DNA from: Quercus robur
Taxonomy: Eukaryota; Streptophyta; Magnoliopsida; Fagales; Fagaceae
DNA length: 64,000 nt
Direction: 5' to 3'
NCBI RefSeq assembly: GCF_932294415.1
Contig: NC_065543.1
Span: 43,732,277 to 43,796,276, forward strand
The position numbers and the translations under genes are program-made. Below are positions 10,301 through 22,287 of the stretch, in pieces (the first letter of the stretch is position 1; every line of letters starts with the position of its first letter). The notes below the pieces were generated by a model. It ran no database searches and had not been told where the DNA came from. It worked only from the letters and a program-made list of their open reading frames with translations.

Positions 10301-13300
10301 AGGAAGATTTAAAATAACATTAGTAGAGTTGTAAGACCCTAGTGGTTCCAACATCTTTTGTGGTGCTTGGGCACTGGAGTTTGCACTTCCACCAATCCTT
10401 TCCCTATTTATCTAGGAAAAAAATGATATGTCAATTAAGGTCGTAATAGAGAGTATGATTTTGGATTGGGTAGAATGAAAGAAAAAAATACATGTGGCTA
10501 ACTTTGATTAGTTTGTTGTGGATCTATAGTCGACCCCAAAGTTTTGAGGTTAAGACTTTGTTGTTGCTAAATACTAACACAAATATAACATTGAAGCAAT
10601 TACAAAAGAAATAAATAATTTAATGATTTGATAAAATAATAATATTACCATGGTTTGAGATAAAGTAATAGTATCGAGTCGGACATTAAAAAAAAAGAAA
10701 CGCAGGAATGCTTCTTTTAGTGGTCTTTATTGAAAAGCTAATAATACATAGGTAGTAACTTTGCTTCCTCTATGCATTCTCTACCTGTTTTGTTATTGCA
10801 ATCAGGAAGTATATAATTACAAAATAGCAGCTCGTCCCGAAAGACGCCGTCAATTTGAAAAAGAGCTCACTTCTCAAATGGAGGTTGCTTTAAGTATCTT
10901 GACAGCTTGCTTGAGTATCAATGAACTTAAGGAGCAGGTAACAGCTGTTCTTTTTAGAATTTTTGTAATTCTTTAGTTTGTTTTGATGTTCAGGACATGA
11001 TAGGTTCCCACTTTGGATCGTTTACTAACTGGTTTTGGATCATTTCAACCTAATGCCTTTGTCAGGTTCTCGAGGCATTTGCATCTTGGCTTCGACTGAA
11101 GCATGGGTATGTATTTCCTCTTCTTTGAATCTTGTACATACATGTAATTAAAATTTTCATTCAGAATTTGTTTCTATACAGAGAGGGGAGTACTTCGTGC
11201 AAGTTATGTATTCTGTAGTAAATATCAGTTGGTGGCTCTTTCCCCTCTAATCTAAAGGAGGTTCTGGGACAAATTATGTTGTTGTGGCATTGTTCATTAA
11301 AAGTGGTGCATGGGTGGCGAAATTAGCATTGAGTTTATGTAAAGAGTTAGGGTTTGCATTTTCTGGGTTCATGGGGTAGTTTGATAAATTCTGATCCTCC
11401 ACCTGGGAAAGAATTGTTAAATTGATTGCACTTTCAAAAAAAAAAAGAATAAGAAGTTTTTAATAGGCGGGAGTCCATCTATTTGTGTGATAGATGATAG
11501 GAAAGTTTCTTTAGGGTCTATTTGGTTGGGAGGATGGAAAAGTGGGAGAATGGAAAAGATTTTAGTTTCCCTCATTTGTGTTTGGTTGGGAGGGTGGAAA
11601 AGTGGAGAGATGGAAAACTTTTTTATTTGGTTGAAAATGAAGTTTGTATAAATTTACCATCACGTCCCTTTTAAATAAAACAAAAATTAACACATTATAC
11701 TTTTTAAAAAATTGTGTATAGATGGACACTTTATTAAAGAAAAAAAAATAGCATAAGAAATTAACCCAAAACTGTTTTCTAAAAAAAAAAAAAAAGGAAC
11801 AAAAACAAAAACCAACCAAAATTAATGAGAAAATAAACATATGAGCACCAAAAAAAAAGAAGCCAACACATTAGTAATAGAGAAAGAAAAAATCAAAGGA
11901 AAAAAAGAAAAAGAAAAAGGAAGCCAGCAAGTTAGTAACAGAGAAAGAAAAATTCAAAGGAAAAAAGAAAAAGAAAAAAGGAAGCCAGCACGTTAGTACA
12001 GGGAAAGAAAAAATCAAAGGAAAAAAAAAGCCAACACGTTGGAGACTTGGAAGGTGAATTCCAGTGTGAGGGGTATTTTTGGAAGCTCCTCCTCCAGTTT
12101 TCTCTCCATTTTGGGGAGAACTTTTTGGTGGGCTTAGGGAGAAAACACTTGGGCCCCACCATTTATTTTCCTTCCTCCCCACCCAATCAAACACACTCCA
12201 AAAAAGCTTCCCTTCCTATTTTCTCTCCAAAGTTTTCCATCCACCTTATTTCACCTCCAAACAAACACACCCTTAGAGTCATGGAAGTGGCTTGCCCTTC
12301 GAACAACTTCAAACTGTTGCTCCATTGTTGTTGATTTTTTATTTTTTGAAGTAGGGCCTAGTCTCCTTGAACTTAATGGAAAGTTTTCTTATCCTTTGGG
12401 TCTTCTAATATTGGCTTTCTAGGAGGGCTTAATCACTACATTACAAATGAGATGCGGGGGACTGTGCTTTATTTATTATGTGATAGAGTGAATCATAGAG
12501 GTTTAAGATTTCAAGGCTTTTACTGATTGGAAATTGTATGGAGACTCGAGATATTGGGGCCTTGACTTTAATTTTTTGTTTGACAAAATGTAAAGAGATT
12601 GTGATACTTAAGGGTATACTTGATTAGACAGCTGAAGGAAATGGGTTGAAGTTCAGAACAGAATGATAAGACATAACATTTTCTTTTATCCTTCTTGAAA
12701 TAGTTGTGACAATGGCTTTGTTGAGTTGGATCCTACGAATCCATTTGTTATGCATTTAAATATGTTGTACTCCTGTGTTTGTGTATCATGTATCTTACTT
12801 GACTAGGGTGTCTTTTTTTGATATCAATAAAACTTATTACTTATTAAAAAAAAAAAAAAGAAAAAAAAAAGAAGGTATCTTACTTGACTTAATATGCCTC
12901 AACTTGCAAATGGGTCCTTGATGTGCCATTCTTATGCACAGCTTTTGAATTTTGCGGAGTGGGTGAATAACATGAAAAGTGAATCTTGTCTTGGTTTCAG
13001 GATCCCTGGATCTGTGCTTGCTTCTCACCCATTGGTGCTCACAGCTCTTTCAAGCTTGAATTCCGAGCCTCTTTCAGAAGCATCCGTAAATGGTATCGTA
13101 GTTGGGAAGTACTAATATTTCTTGGGGAATTTATTAAAAAAGTTCCTTTTCCGATTTGAGTTTAAAACTTGCATAGTCTATTTCTATAATATCTAATGAG
13201 ATTGTTGTTTTCATTATACCCTCTCTTCTTTGCAGTGATTTCTGAATTAATACACTACACAGCGGCAGGAAGCTCTGGTGGTGTTGCTGTACAGATGCCC

Positions 13301-16300
13301 TTGATTCAAGTACTTGTACCTCACGTTATGAGTCTAAAGGCACTTCTTAAAGATTCTTCAAAGGTATTACATGTATTTGAGAAAAGTAATAGCATTAAAT
13401 AAATAGCTTCCTGTTAAACTAGTGGTCTTTTTTTTAGAACGTATCATCTTACAATTTATGGCTACTTTTGTCTGAGTAACAATTCTTGGTTGAAAGGTCA
13501 CCTCTTCACACACACACTTGGGAATATCTTATAAACCAGAAGATTTGATATGTTTTGACTTATTCATATATTTATTGCTACAGTGTTCTCCAAACTGGGA
13601 ACATGACCTTGGCAATGTACATTGGTAAAGATATACACTGGGTGTGTTTGGTCCAAGGGATTTTGCTAAATCTGAGTGAAATTTAGCATGGTTGTCATGG
13701 ATGATATGGGAAATGAGATTATTGCGTAATATTAGGTATTTTAAAATTGCTCTACTAAATGAAATGATGACAGAGAATTAAATGGTTTTTTTGTTCTATT
13801 TCTTTTTCTCTTTTATGCTTTCCTTTTAGGGTAAACAAATTGTTGAAGACCCTTTTTTTCCCATCAAAGAGTTCAAAAAAAGTATATATGTTCAGATCTC
13901 AAAAAGTTATTGCATTAAGGGTAATTATTAACTTTTTATTCTATTTGTACCTTTAGGATGAGGAGGATGTCAAGGCTATAGCTCGATTATTTGCTGACAT
14001 GGGCGATTCATACGTTGAACTGATTGCCACTGGTATGCATATCTACAAATGATTGAAACCCTTTTTAGAAACTTTTGGATGCTTCTTCCCGTGTTGGAGC
14101 AAAGTACCTTGTAGTGTTGCCAAGTGCTCCTGATCTTATCAATTGTCTTCTATTTGATGAATCTCTTTTCTGGTTAATTATTTCTTTTCTTCAGGTTCTG
14201 ATGAATCAATGATAATAGTAAATGCATTATTGGAAGTTGCTTCTCACCCAGAAAATTATATCGCTTCAATGACATTTAATTTTTGGCACAGTCTTCAGGT
14301 GATCTTGACCAAAAGGTGAATCCTTCTGTAATCTGCCAGGGATTCTTATTTACTTGGTTGGTAATGACATCAATGCTACTCAGTTGTGCTTAAAACAAAA
14401 TAATAAATTCAGTAATTGCAACCTGCCAGGGATACTAGTTTACCATTTGGTAATGAAGCATCCATTGAAGCTGAGAGAAAGCGGAGGCAGGGTGCTTTTG
14501 TTCCATCATATGAGTCACTTGTTTCTCTGGTGAGCCTTTTGGATTAGAAGTTCAAATATTCATGTTCTTGTTGTGTAATGTGATAAAATCACTGTTTTCT
14601 TGGTATTCGTTCATCTGAAGTTTGATCCTTCATTTTTGCCAAGAATCTTGTAGCTTAGTGGCATTCACTTGTCTCCTTTACATTGGTAGTATTGTCATCT
14701 TAATAATTTCGTAAAATGTTTCCTGATCTTATTGTTTAGCAGAGTAAGGTGTGTCTTTTATCTTTGGTCTGGAGAAGCACATGCTTTTCTTGAATTGTTG
14801 CTATTTGCACCCCCTTCACTTTTGCATTTGCCAATAAATGATTCCTTATGAACAATGGAATAACAGTTTGATACATTTTTTTTTCTATCACAAGTGTTGT
14901 GAAATGGAAGAAGAATTGACAAATATGTCTCTCAACTAAGCTTAAAACTGAGTTGAAGACTACTTTCACGAGTATCTTTTAATTGCCTATAAGATTTTTA
15001 GAGAGAGCTATGGTTTTCTTCACAGGTTAGCTTCCGAGTTGAATATCCTCAAGATTATCTTGATCTCTCACACGAGGACCGCAGAGAGTTTAAACAGACT
15101 AGATATGGTAATTATCAGCTTTTTGGTGTTTTGTTTTTGTTTTTGTTTATTCTCCATTAGTAATTCATACAAGTTCATATATTACACTCATGTTGTTCAG
15201 GAATTTTTTTTTTAAAGTAATAATATTTTATTGAAAGAACTGTCTTGCTTACACAACAGTATGCAAAGTATCCTAAAGAGATAATTAAAATCTAAATATA
15301 AGAGAAAGAATGAAATCTACAATGCAACGTCTCACTATGACCCAAAACACAATACCACTCAAACAAAGTTCTTGTGAAAGAAGATCTTAGCTAAATAGTC
15401 GAGGGCTTGAGGCATCTACTCCCTCAAAAGTATGCCAGTTCCTTTCTTTTCACAAAGTTTGCAGAAGGAATAAAGGAGCTAAGTTCCACCCAAATGTAGA
15501 ATAATTCTCAAACCAATTCCCCTATCCAGAAAGTAGTTCAACTACTCTCTTGGGCAATACCCATTATACTCCAAAAACTGACAAGATAAAAGTCCACATT
15601 ACATAAGTTATTTCACAATGCAACAACAGATGATCAACAGTCTCACCACTGCATCTGCACATGCAACATTGATTAAAGAAATTTCATAAGTTGTAACACT
15701 TATGGTAGCATGCAAAAATTTTTAAAGTTATTTCTAGCTGTTTTTTTTTTTTTTTTTTTTTTTTGGTGTGTGTGTGTGGGTGTGGGTGGGTGTGGGTAAT
15801 CTTCAAAAAACATGAACCAGAATTTTGTGGTTGCTGAAGTAATGATTAAGTTTGTACTATACACAATTGTTGAAGAGAGGCAGGGTATAGGCAAAGGATT
15901 AATGTTCTTCATTTCAGGTCATGGTGAAACATCTCATCAAGTGCAAAAAGATCATAGTTGATTGGAATTAATAATTTGTGGTTAATGAAATAGATCTCTG
16001 GATCTCCATTTTCTTTGTTGCTTGGAGTTCTGGAGTATTCTATCCATTGGCAACCTGAAGAAATCCTAATCAAAGAAATGCTTTCATTAAAATAATTTTT
16101 TAGATTTTTAAACTTGAACCTTCCATTGATTAGTTGAGTTTTTTTTTTTTTTTAATGTCTGTCTTTGACCAACTGATTTTCATTTCTTGTTCTTCTATAA
16201 TGCTAACTGAATCTGTAATGTTGCTAGCTGTTGCCGATGTCCTGACTGATGCAGCATCAGTTTTAGGTGGTGATGCAACGCTAAAAATCCTTTACAAGAA

Positions 16301-17382
16301 GCTCCTTGAGGTGCATGTTATTATTATTATTATTTTGGATTCTCAAATAGTATTTTCCATCTTTATAACAGAAGATCTAAATTTTGTAAAATTTGGAACT
16401 GATTTTAAAAGTAAGTCTTAATTTATCAACTTCTAAGGTATCTAAAATTGGCAATGATGAACTGTTCTGTTATTTTCTTTATTTAATTTTTTTTCTGCAA
16501 TTTGGATTTTTACTATTACTAAGTTTGTTTTTCTTTTTGGTGTCATCATAAATTATTCTGGGTGCTGAAAACCTGAATTGCTAGTACTAATTTGTTCTCT
16601 GATAATAGATTTTATCATATATAAAAGGGTTGTGACCTAACAAAAAAATAAAGGGGTTGTGTCAAACTTATTGAGAAGACATGTTTTTAAAAAAGATGGA
16701 GAAATAGAATAAGTATTTCAAAATTTTGTGACCATTTGGACTCTGAGAGGAGGGAAAGAGCGTAAAAAAATTCTTTTAGTGTTTGGGACTAGCTTATAAG
16801 CTAGTTTTTTGCTTTTTAGGCTTTATTTATAGCTTTTTAAAACCTCACATTTTCAAAGTTCAAGTATTCTTTAGCACACTTTCATTAATTCTATTCCTAG
16901 AAATGGTGGGTTATGGATCTTTGGCCTGTAGGTCAAAACTTTAAGAAAGTTTCAATATCCTGTATTTTATACTTTTTGTTGTTTGAAGATCCTTCTACTT
17001 TTTGCTATGGTATATTCACTATCTATTGTATTATTTAAGGCCATAGCTCGCTGTGGAAATGGTGCAAAAAATGAATGGCGCCCAGTGGAGGCTGCTCTAT
17101 TTTGCATTCGGGCTATATCAAATTATGTTGCAGTTGTTGAAGCTGAAGTAATGCCTCAGGTATAGTGTCAATCAACTTCCTCATGTTCTTGGTTCTTAAC
17201 TATTTGCCATGTCATACTAATTACTTCCTGCTGGTGAGAATATGGACATAAATCTACAATAATATCTTCCTGCCAAAGTTCTTTTTGTTCATGTGGCCTG
17301 TGCTTAACTATTGTACATGTGGAATTCGGTAAAAAAATAATTTTCTAATTGAAGAGTGCCTTCCTTCTATATTGTTTTGTAA

Positions 17383-17413
<31 letters not shown>

Positions 17414-20400
17414 GACAATGTCTATCAGTATAGAACTCTTAAGGGTTTTTTTTTTTTTTTTTTTTGGGTGTGTTTGCTATTTGCAGGTTATGGGATTGCT
17501 TCCCAAACTTCCTCAACAACCCCAACTACTTCAGACGGGTAATATTTCTGTTATAGCTTAATAGGCTGCTCTTTTCCCTTCCACCTTTTCCCCCGACCAG
17601 GGTCATGGTGGTTACCATGGCATGGAGATGGTGAGCCATCTCTACCTACCCTGCTTCACCTGGCTGCTGAGGGGGATGTCTTTGCAATTGCATATCAAAT
17701 AGCAATTACTATTTTATCACAGCATGTGTTCTCTAAATTTCATTGTTTATAATTGATGTTTGTCTCATGCTTATGGAAAACAGTGTGTTTAACAATTGGA
17801 GTATATTCAAAGTGGCTTGACTCTGCATCAATTGGACCGGCTATATTGCCTTCACTGATTGATATCCTCATGAGTGGCATGGGTACATCTGAAGATTCTG
17901 CAGCTGCTGCAGCTTTGGCATTTAGACACATCTGTGATGGTAAGGAATTTGTCTTGTAAAGTATGTATTTGATTAGATTTCTGTGTTTTTGCCATTAGGA
18001 TCATCTATAACACACTTGCTAGGATTTTAACATCTTGGTGTCCAGTGATTTCACATATGTGAGTGAGTGCTTTGGTTTTCACCTAATGATGACAAAACTC
18101 ATTTTTCTGGATGCTTTTAATCAAGCCCTTGATTCCAAACCTGATGTGAGACCTGGATTTCAGGCCTGATGAATCTTAGCTACTAAGATTTGTTGGTGGG
18201 ACTGTAACAAGCTGACTTCCAAATTCTGGAATCCCCAGTGTATGGGCTGAAAATATGTTATTGATTAGCTGTTGCCTTGATTTTAGAAAGCTGGTAAAGA
18301 AAATTCTCCTGATTTGATTTGATAACTTATGCTTCTGTTTTGGTCTAAGATATTTGGGACATATTGTAAAGTCATCTAAAGGGCTTAGTGTGATGGGAAT
18401 GAAAGAAAAGAAAACCTTATGCTTAGTTATCTCCCCAAAGGTCTTAGTCTGTTTCTGTTTTACATTCTGTTTGAGAGTTTGAAGGGAGGGGAGAGTTTGA
18501 AGGAAAAGGAGGAAAGCACAAGGGGAGAAGGGAAAGGAGAGGGAATAGGTGTTGTTAAAATGTCAATAAATTGTTAAGGGAAAAAGGGAGAGCATAGAAA
18601 AATTTATTAAGTTTCAGTATCCTCTCTGTCCAAATTTATTTAATTTGAAGGAATTGAAAAAAGGATATTTTTTGAGGATGGTATGAATCCTTTTTTTTAA
18701 TAAGTAGTGAACTTCATCGAAAATAAGAAAATACAATGAAAACAAGGCACACAGGCAGTGTGCCATACAGACAACAGAAAATATAAACTAAATAACAATG
18801 AAATTGCAAAAATCAAGCAAATCAGACAGAGAATTAAAAGTAAGGGCACCCAAAGTATTTGTCCATTCAAACAAAGTCTGAAAGAAGAAAAGCTTCAACT
18901 CATGATATTATGAAATCCCCTCAAATCCTCTCTCCCTCAAAACATCCAATCAGGGGAAGGATAGCCCCCACCCCATTCCTTGTCTTTCCTCTCCTCTCCT
19001 ATCCTTGTAAACATACTCTTATTTATTATTTACTCTCTTTGTATAGGTAACACCCAAGTCAGGGATTGGACTTAGCTCCCTCTTTTTTCATTTTTGGATC
19101 GGTAAATAAAAAACTTTATCGGAAATGAAAAGAGGAACAGCAAAAAAACAGTTAGCCAGGTAAACAGAGTGTACAAAGGGAAACAAAGCGCTATATAAAA
19201 CTACATAAATCTAGAAAATTCAACAAAGAAGATACAGGAATACCACCCAAAGCAGTCATCCACTCAAACAAAGATAAAATGAAATTGAGCTTCAACTCAA
19301 TGACTTGTATGCTCCCTCTTATCCCCCTACGGTGGGAGGAGGTGCGTTCTGACCATCGACTTCTTTTTTATTTTATTTTATTTTATTTTATTTCTCGTAT
19401 GATTGTTTGATATTTAATAATTGATTTATTTATGTTTCTTGTAGTATTGACTCTCTTTTAAATGTACACCTTCAATACTTATTTTTGGTTCTTAAGATAC
19501 TAATCAGTTAAGTCTTCTTTGCTGCACTCTTTTGGTGGCTGCATTGCAAATTAAAATTTCGTTTCATAATATTCTTTATGGAATAAAGTGGTTCATATTA
19601 ACTGTAGATTGCCGGAAAAAGCTTTGTGGATGCATAGAGGGTCTCTTCCATATATACCATAGTGCAGTTAGTGGAGAAAGTAGTTTTAAAGTGGCTGCTG
19701 AGGACTCATTGCATCTAGTTGAAGCCTTGAGGTAAATTTGTTTCTTACTGGAAATAATAAGATTGCATGGTGAAATTAGAGTCTGTATTGGGCATCTATT
19801 TTGAACCTTTAAGTATTATTGCAGCATGGTCATTACAGAACTTCCTCCCGACAATGCTAAGAGGGCTCTGGAGGCATTATGCTTGCCAGTTATTACTCCT
19901 TTACAGGTTGGTTTTATTTAATGTAATTATTCATTAAAACTTCTTTTGTGGATGATTTCAACCAATTTTATAATGTCAATATCCAGGAAGCAGTTAGTCA
20001 AGGTCCAGAGATATTAAATAAGAAACCTGCTCGTGAATTAACTGTTCATATTGATCGATTTGCATACATATTTAGGTTTGACCAAAATCCCTTTGTAATT
20101 TCTTTTAATATTCTTAATCTATTTATATGTCCTCAACATGCTTCTGAAACCTTTTCAGATATGTAAATCACCCTGAAGCAGTAGCAGATGCAATTCATAG
20201 GCTGTGGCCAATCTTTAAGGCAATCTTTGACCTGTAAGTAATTTTATGTCGTTTCTTAGGTTTGATGAGCTCATATTTTAATGTACCTGAATTTTCTCAT
20301 TCTTATGTGATCCATGTTTTAAATGATTCTGGTGTAGTCGTGCTTGGGATATACAAACAATGGAGTCTCTTTGCCGAGCTTGCAAATATGCTGTGAGTTT

Positions 20401-22287
20401 CTGAACCATGTCATTTTCTATGTTAGCTTGATGAAATTTGTAAATCTAATTGTTAAAACATTAGGTTGTACTGGTGAAACTTAGGATGTCAAATACAGAT
20501 TTTCCTAGTATAATAGTGCTGAGAACCAGTCTTTTGTGTTATGTTATGTTATTTTAGTATTTTATTATTTCCCAGTTGTGTGCTTTCAATCTTCATGCAT
20601 ATTATGCACTGGCAACTTGACTTTTGGTTATGTTTGTTCCCAATAACTGATGTTATAATTATAGTTCTGGTTCCTGTTGTGTGCTGCTCAATAATCAACT
20701 GCATGCTTGATATGCGTCTGTTATAAAGTTTGAGTTTTCAAGTAAAGGAATCTATGTTGATCTAGGTTCTCTATAATGATGACTTAGCCTTATAAGTGCC
20801 AATAATCCTTGTATCACCTTTGAATTGTTCCTATTTTTTTCTTTAAAGTGTGTTCTCACTTTCTTCTTAACTATGTATTAATTATTGGGGTGGCTTTTTA
20901 GAATTATGTGATTAATGTGAAATGATTGTTATGTTAGTATAATATTTGTTCTGAGGGAGTAGAAATTTAACAATACTATTAGTGGTTGTATAAAGATCTA
21001 AGTTTTTCTTAGGTAAGAACTTCTGGAATGTTCATGGGAATCACAATTGGAGCTATGCTGGAAGAGATTCAAGGCCTATATAAACAGCATCATCAGTCAT
21101 GCTTTCTTTATCTCTCTAGTGAAGTCATAAAGGTATGAATTCCTCATAAAAATAAGATACTTTCATTTTGTATTTTTTTTTTTTTTTAAGTATCTTAATA
21201 TTTGAGCTGTGAGTTCATATTGTGTTGCAGATATTTGGTTCTGACCCTTCTTGCGCAAACTATTTAAAAATCTTGATTGAATCACTCTTCATACACACAA
21301 CGCGTCTTCTCACAAATATTCAGGTATAGCTTATAAAGCAGTTCATTGCATTTGGTTCTTCAGATCTGTCTTTAAATTTGTTGATAATTGACCTACTTAT
21401 CAAAAGAAGGGGGAAAAAAAGAAATAACGATGGAAGAAAAAATAAAACTTGATCCTATTTGAATCTTTTTCTGCAGGAATTTACTGCCAGACCAGACATA
21501 GCAGATGATTGTTTTTTGTTGGCATCAAGGTGCATTCGCTATTGTCCACAGTTATTTATTCCATCTGAAGTATTTCAACCATTAGTAGATTGCTCATTGA
21601 TTGGGATCACGGTACAGCATAGGTATAGCCTCTATCTATCTATCTCCCTCCCCCAATAATGTTATCAGTGACAGTGACTCACTTCTATTTCATGGTTGTT
21701 TTACCTTTTTCTTCCTCTTGCAGAGAGGCCTCCAATTCCATATTGACCTTCTTATTCGATGTCTTTGATCTTGCCAACTCTAGCAAGGGAGAGCAATACT
21801 TACCTATCAGGGACAGTGTGATTATCCCTCGAGGGGCCAGCATCACCAGAATTTTGATTGCCTCTTTATCAGGAGCTTTACCAAGTTCTCGATTGGAACC
21901 GGTAGCTCCTAGTTTTACTCTGAATCTGTTATAGCATTTACTTTCACATGAACGTATCCAATTTTCACTTTTTTAGTTCTGGAAATTTATGTTGCCTCCT
22001 TTTGCCAGGTAACTGACACAGTACTGGCATTAACGCATGCCTATCGGGCACGAGCAGTGGAGTGGGCTAAGGAGAGCGTTTCTCTAATTCCCTTGACAGC
22101 TGTCACAGAAGTTGAGAGGTCAAGATTTCTGAAAGCATTGTCTGATGCAGCTTCTGGATTTGATATTAATAGTCTGACTGTTGCAATTAAAGAGATGGCA
22201 GATGTTTGCCGCCGCAATCGTACTGTTCAGGAGATTGTTCAAGGAGCTCTGAGGCCGCTTGAGTTGAATTTGATACCTGTATCATAG
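4335..22287 (+). CDS. MOS14: Transportin-SR nuclear import receptor (MOS14/TNPO3-like)
   Basis: Importin-beta family receptor that in Arabidopsis carries SR splicing factors into the nucleus and affects resistance-gene splicing. I joined 27 exons with GT-AG introns and continuous frame, 960 aa, close to the Arabidopsis length: 4335-4457, 6599-6676, 6807-6869, 7984-8031, 8124-8270, 10806-10937, 11066-11106, 13001-13092, 13236-13363, 13957-14032, 14195-14315, 14430-14529, 15026-15107, 16228-16310, 17040-17159, 17487-17538, 17784-17939, 19608-19731, 19825-19906, 19987-20075, 20159-20233, 20338-20392, 21013-21132, 21231-21323, 21477-21622, 21724-21901, 22009-22287. The start MELQNTVKQALNALYHHP matches the family N terminus. 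Exons 2-6 encode the Exportin-1/importin-like helices (AEDWGDGGIV, KELTSQME). Later recognisable blocks are TRPDIADDCF-like ARPDIADDCFLLASRC, IIPRGASITRILIASL and the end DVCRRNRTVQEIVQ. No broken frame is seen, so the gene looks functional. The unusual size of several introns comes from repeats. Confidence 0.95.
4600..5535 (+). repeat. Three-copy tandem repeat in MOS14 intron 1
   Basis: A block of roughly 0.3 kb occurs three times in direct orientation. Landmark GGTTACTGAGAAAATGTG is at about 4801, 5077 and 5412, each followed by related text containing ATATGTTGGGAATG and AAGTTCATGTTGTAT. Spacing is uneven (276 and 335 bp) because of T-rich expansions. No coding potential is evident. Confidence 0.8.
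6278..6345 (-). mobile_element. Possible retroelement tail in MOS14 intron 1
   Basis: A T run of about 20 followed by a phrase ending TTTTATTGAAAGAACACAG resembles the reverse complement of an L1-type 3' end; a similar phrase starts the LINE remnant at 15205. Only the tail is recognisable. Confidence 0.3.
7079..7167 (+). repeat. (TG)n, C18 and A14 low-complexity runs
   Basis: In MOS14 intron 3, a (TG)n microsatellite at 7079-7105 is followed by a run of 18 C (7136-7153) and 14 A (7154-7167). Such homopolymers are mutable and prone to sequencing error. Confidence 0.85.
9705..9815 (+). mobile_element. L1-type LINE 3' coding fragment in MOS14 intron 5
   Basis: The + strand reads VELLECWKGRFANHDNGDIW and then RAVPVYLM. 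This resembles the segment just after the zinc-binding domain of plant L1 ORF2 proteins (family form VVELLxCWxGRFGxHRNGDIWR). It is a short relic abutting an RTE remnant, and no complete domain remains. Confidence 0.55.
9850..10565 (+). mobile_element. RTE-type LINE 3' remnant in MOS14 intron 5
   Basis: Broken + strand reading gives blocks typical of the C-terminal end of plant RTE LINE proteins: DREIEEDVNH, then KLKGKF, AMLYGTVCWA, KQHVHKMSVAKM, MLRWISGNTGKD, then FHVQRREINASMRKNELIQG. Several stops and an apparent foreign insert near 10333-10420 break it. The end matches the ends of the RTE copies at 28865 and 52780 (phrase AATACATGTGG...TTTGTTG...TTTTGAGG) and finishes in TTGTTG-like sequence, as RTE elements often do. 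Confidence 0.75.
11514..12272. mobile_element. 759-bp MITE in MOS14 intron 7 with TTA duplication
   Basis: Flanked by TTA on both sides (11511-11513 and 12273-12275). Inverted ends begin GGGTCTATTTGGTTGGGAGG and, on the other strand, GGGTGTGTTTGTTTGGAGG. The 3-bp TTA duplication indicates PIF/Harbinger-type mobilisation. The interior is purine-rich, non-coding, and contains a short tandem array at 11861-12045. A relative is at 42770-43263. Confidence 0.7.
11861..12045 (+). repeat. 61-bp tandem array inside MITE
   Basis: Units starting AGCCAACA or AGCCAGCA occur at 11861, 11922, 11983 and, shortened, at 12029. Each continues with TTAGTAA, AGAGAAAGAAAAA and a purine-rich tail. The spacing of exactly 61 bp for the first three indicates tandem growth within the element. 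Confidence 0.8.
12276..12862 (+). other. Intron 7 remainder with possible retroelement tail
   Basis: No coding sequence recognised. The end (ATCAATAAAACTTATTACTT followed by A-rich sequence to about 12870) resembles the 3' tail of a plant L1-type retroelement in + orientation. The body upstream could not be assigned. Confidence 0.3.
15205..15690 (-). mobile_element. L1-type LINE 3' remnant in MOS14 intron 13
   Basis: Read on the minus strand, the segment at about 15590-15680 gives CCMCRCSGETVDHLLLHCE, a good match to the zinc-binding reverse-transcriptase-associated motif (zf-RVT) near the C terminus of plant L1 ORF2. It is followed by VVELLSG, NWHTFEGVD and similar degraded family text with stops. 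The T/A-rich start at 15205-15235 is the reverse of its tail. Only the 3' end is left. Confidence 0.7.
18470..19320. repeat. Composite repeat in MOS14 intron 17
   Basis: Two diverged direct copies of a segment of about 200 bp (18710-18915 and 19095-19310) share CATTCAAACAAAG-like text followed by AGCTTCAACTCA. Each begins with a phrase like AACTTCATCGAAAATAAG, the style of reversed retroelement 3' ends. They lie around GA-rich and CT-rich segments (18470-18560 and 18905-19000) that could be the arms of a MITE. The exact element borders are not clear to me. Confidence 0.4.
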
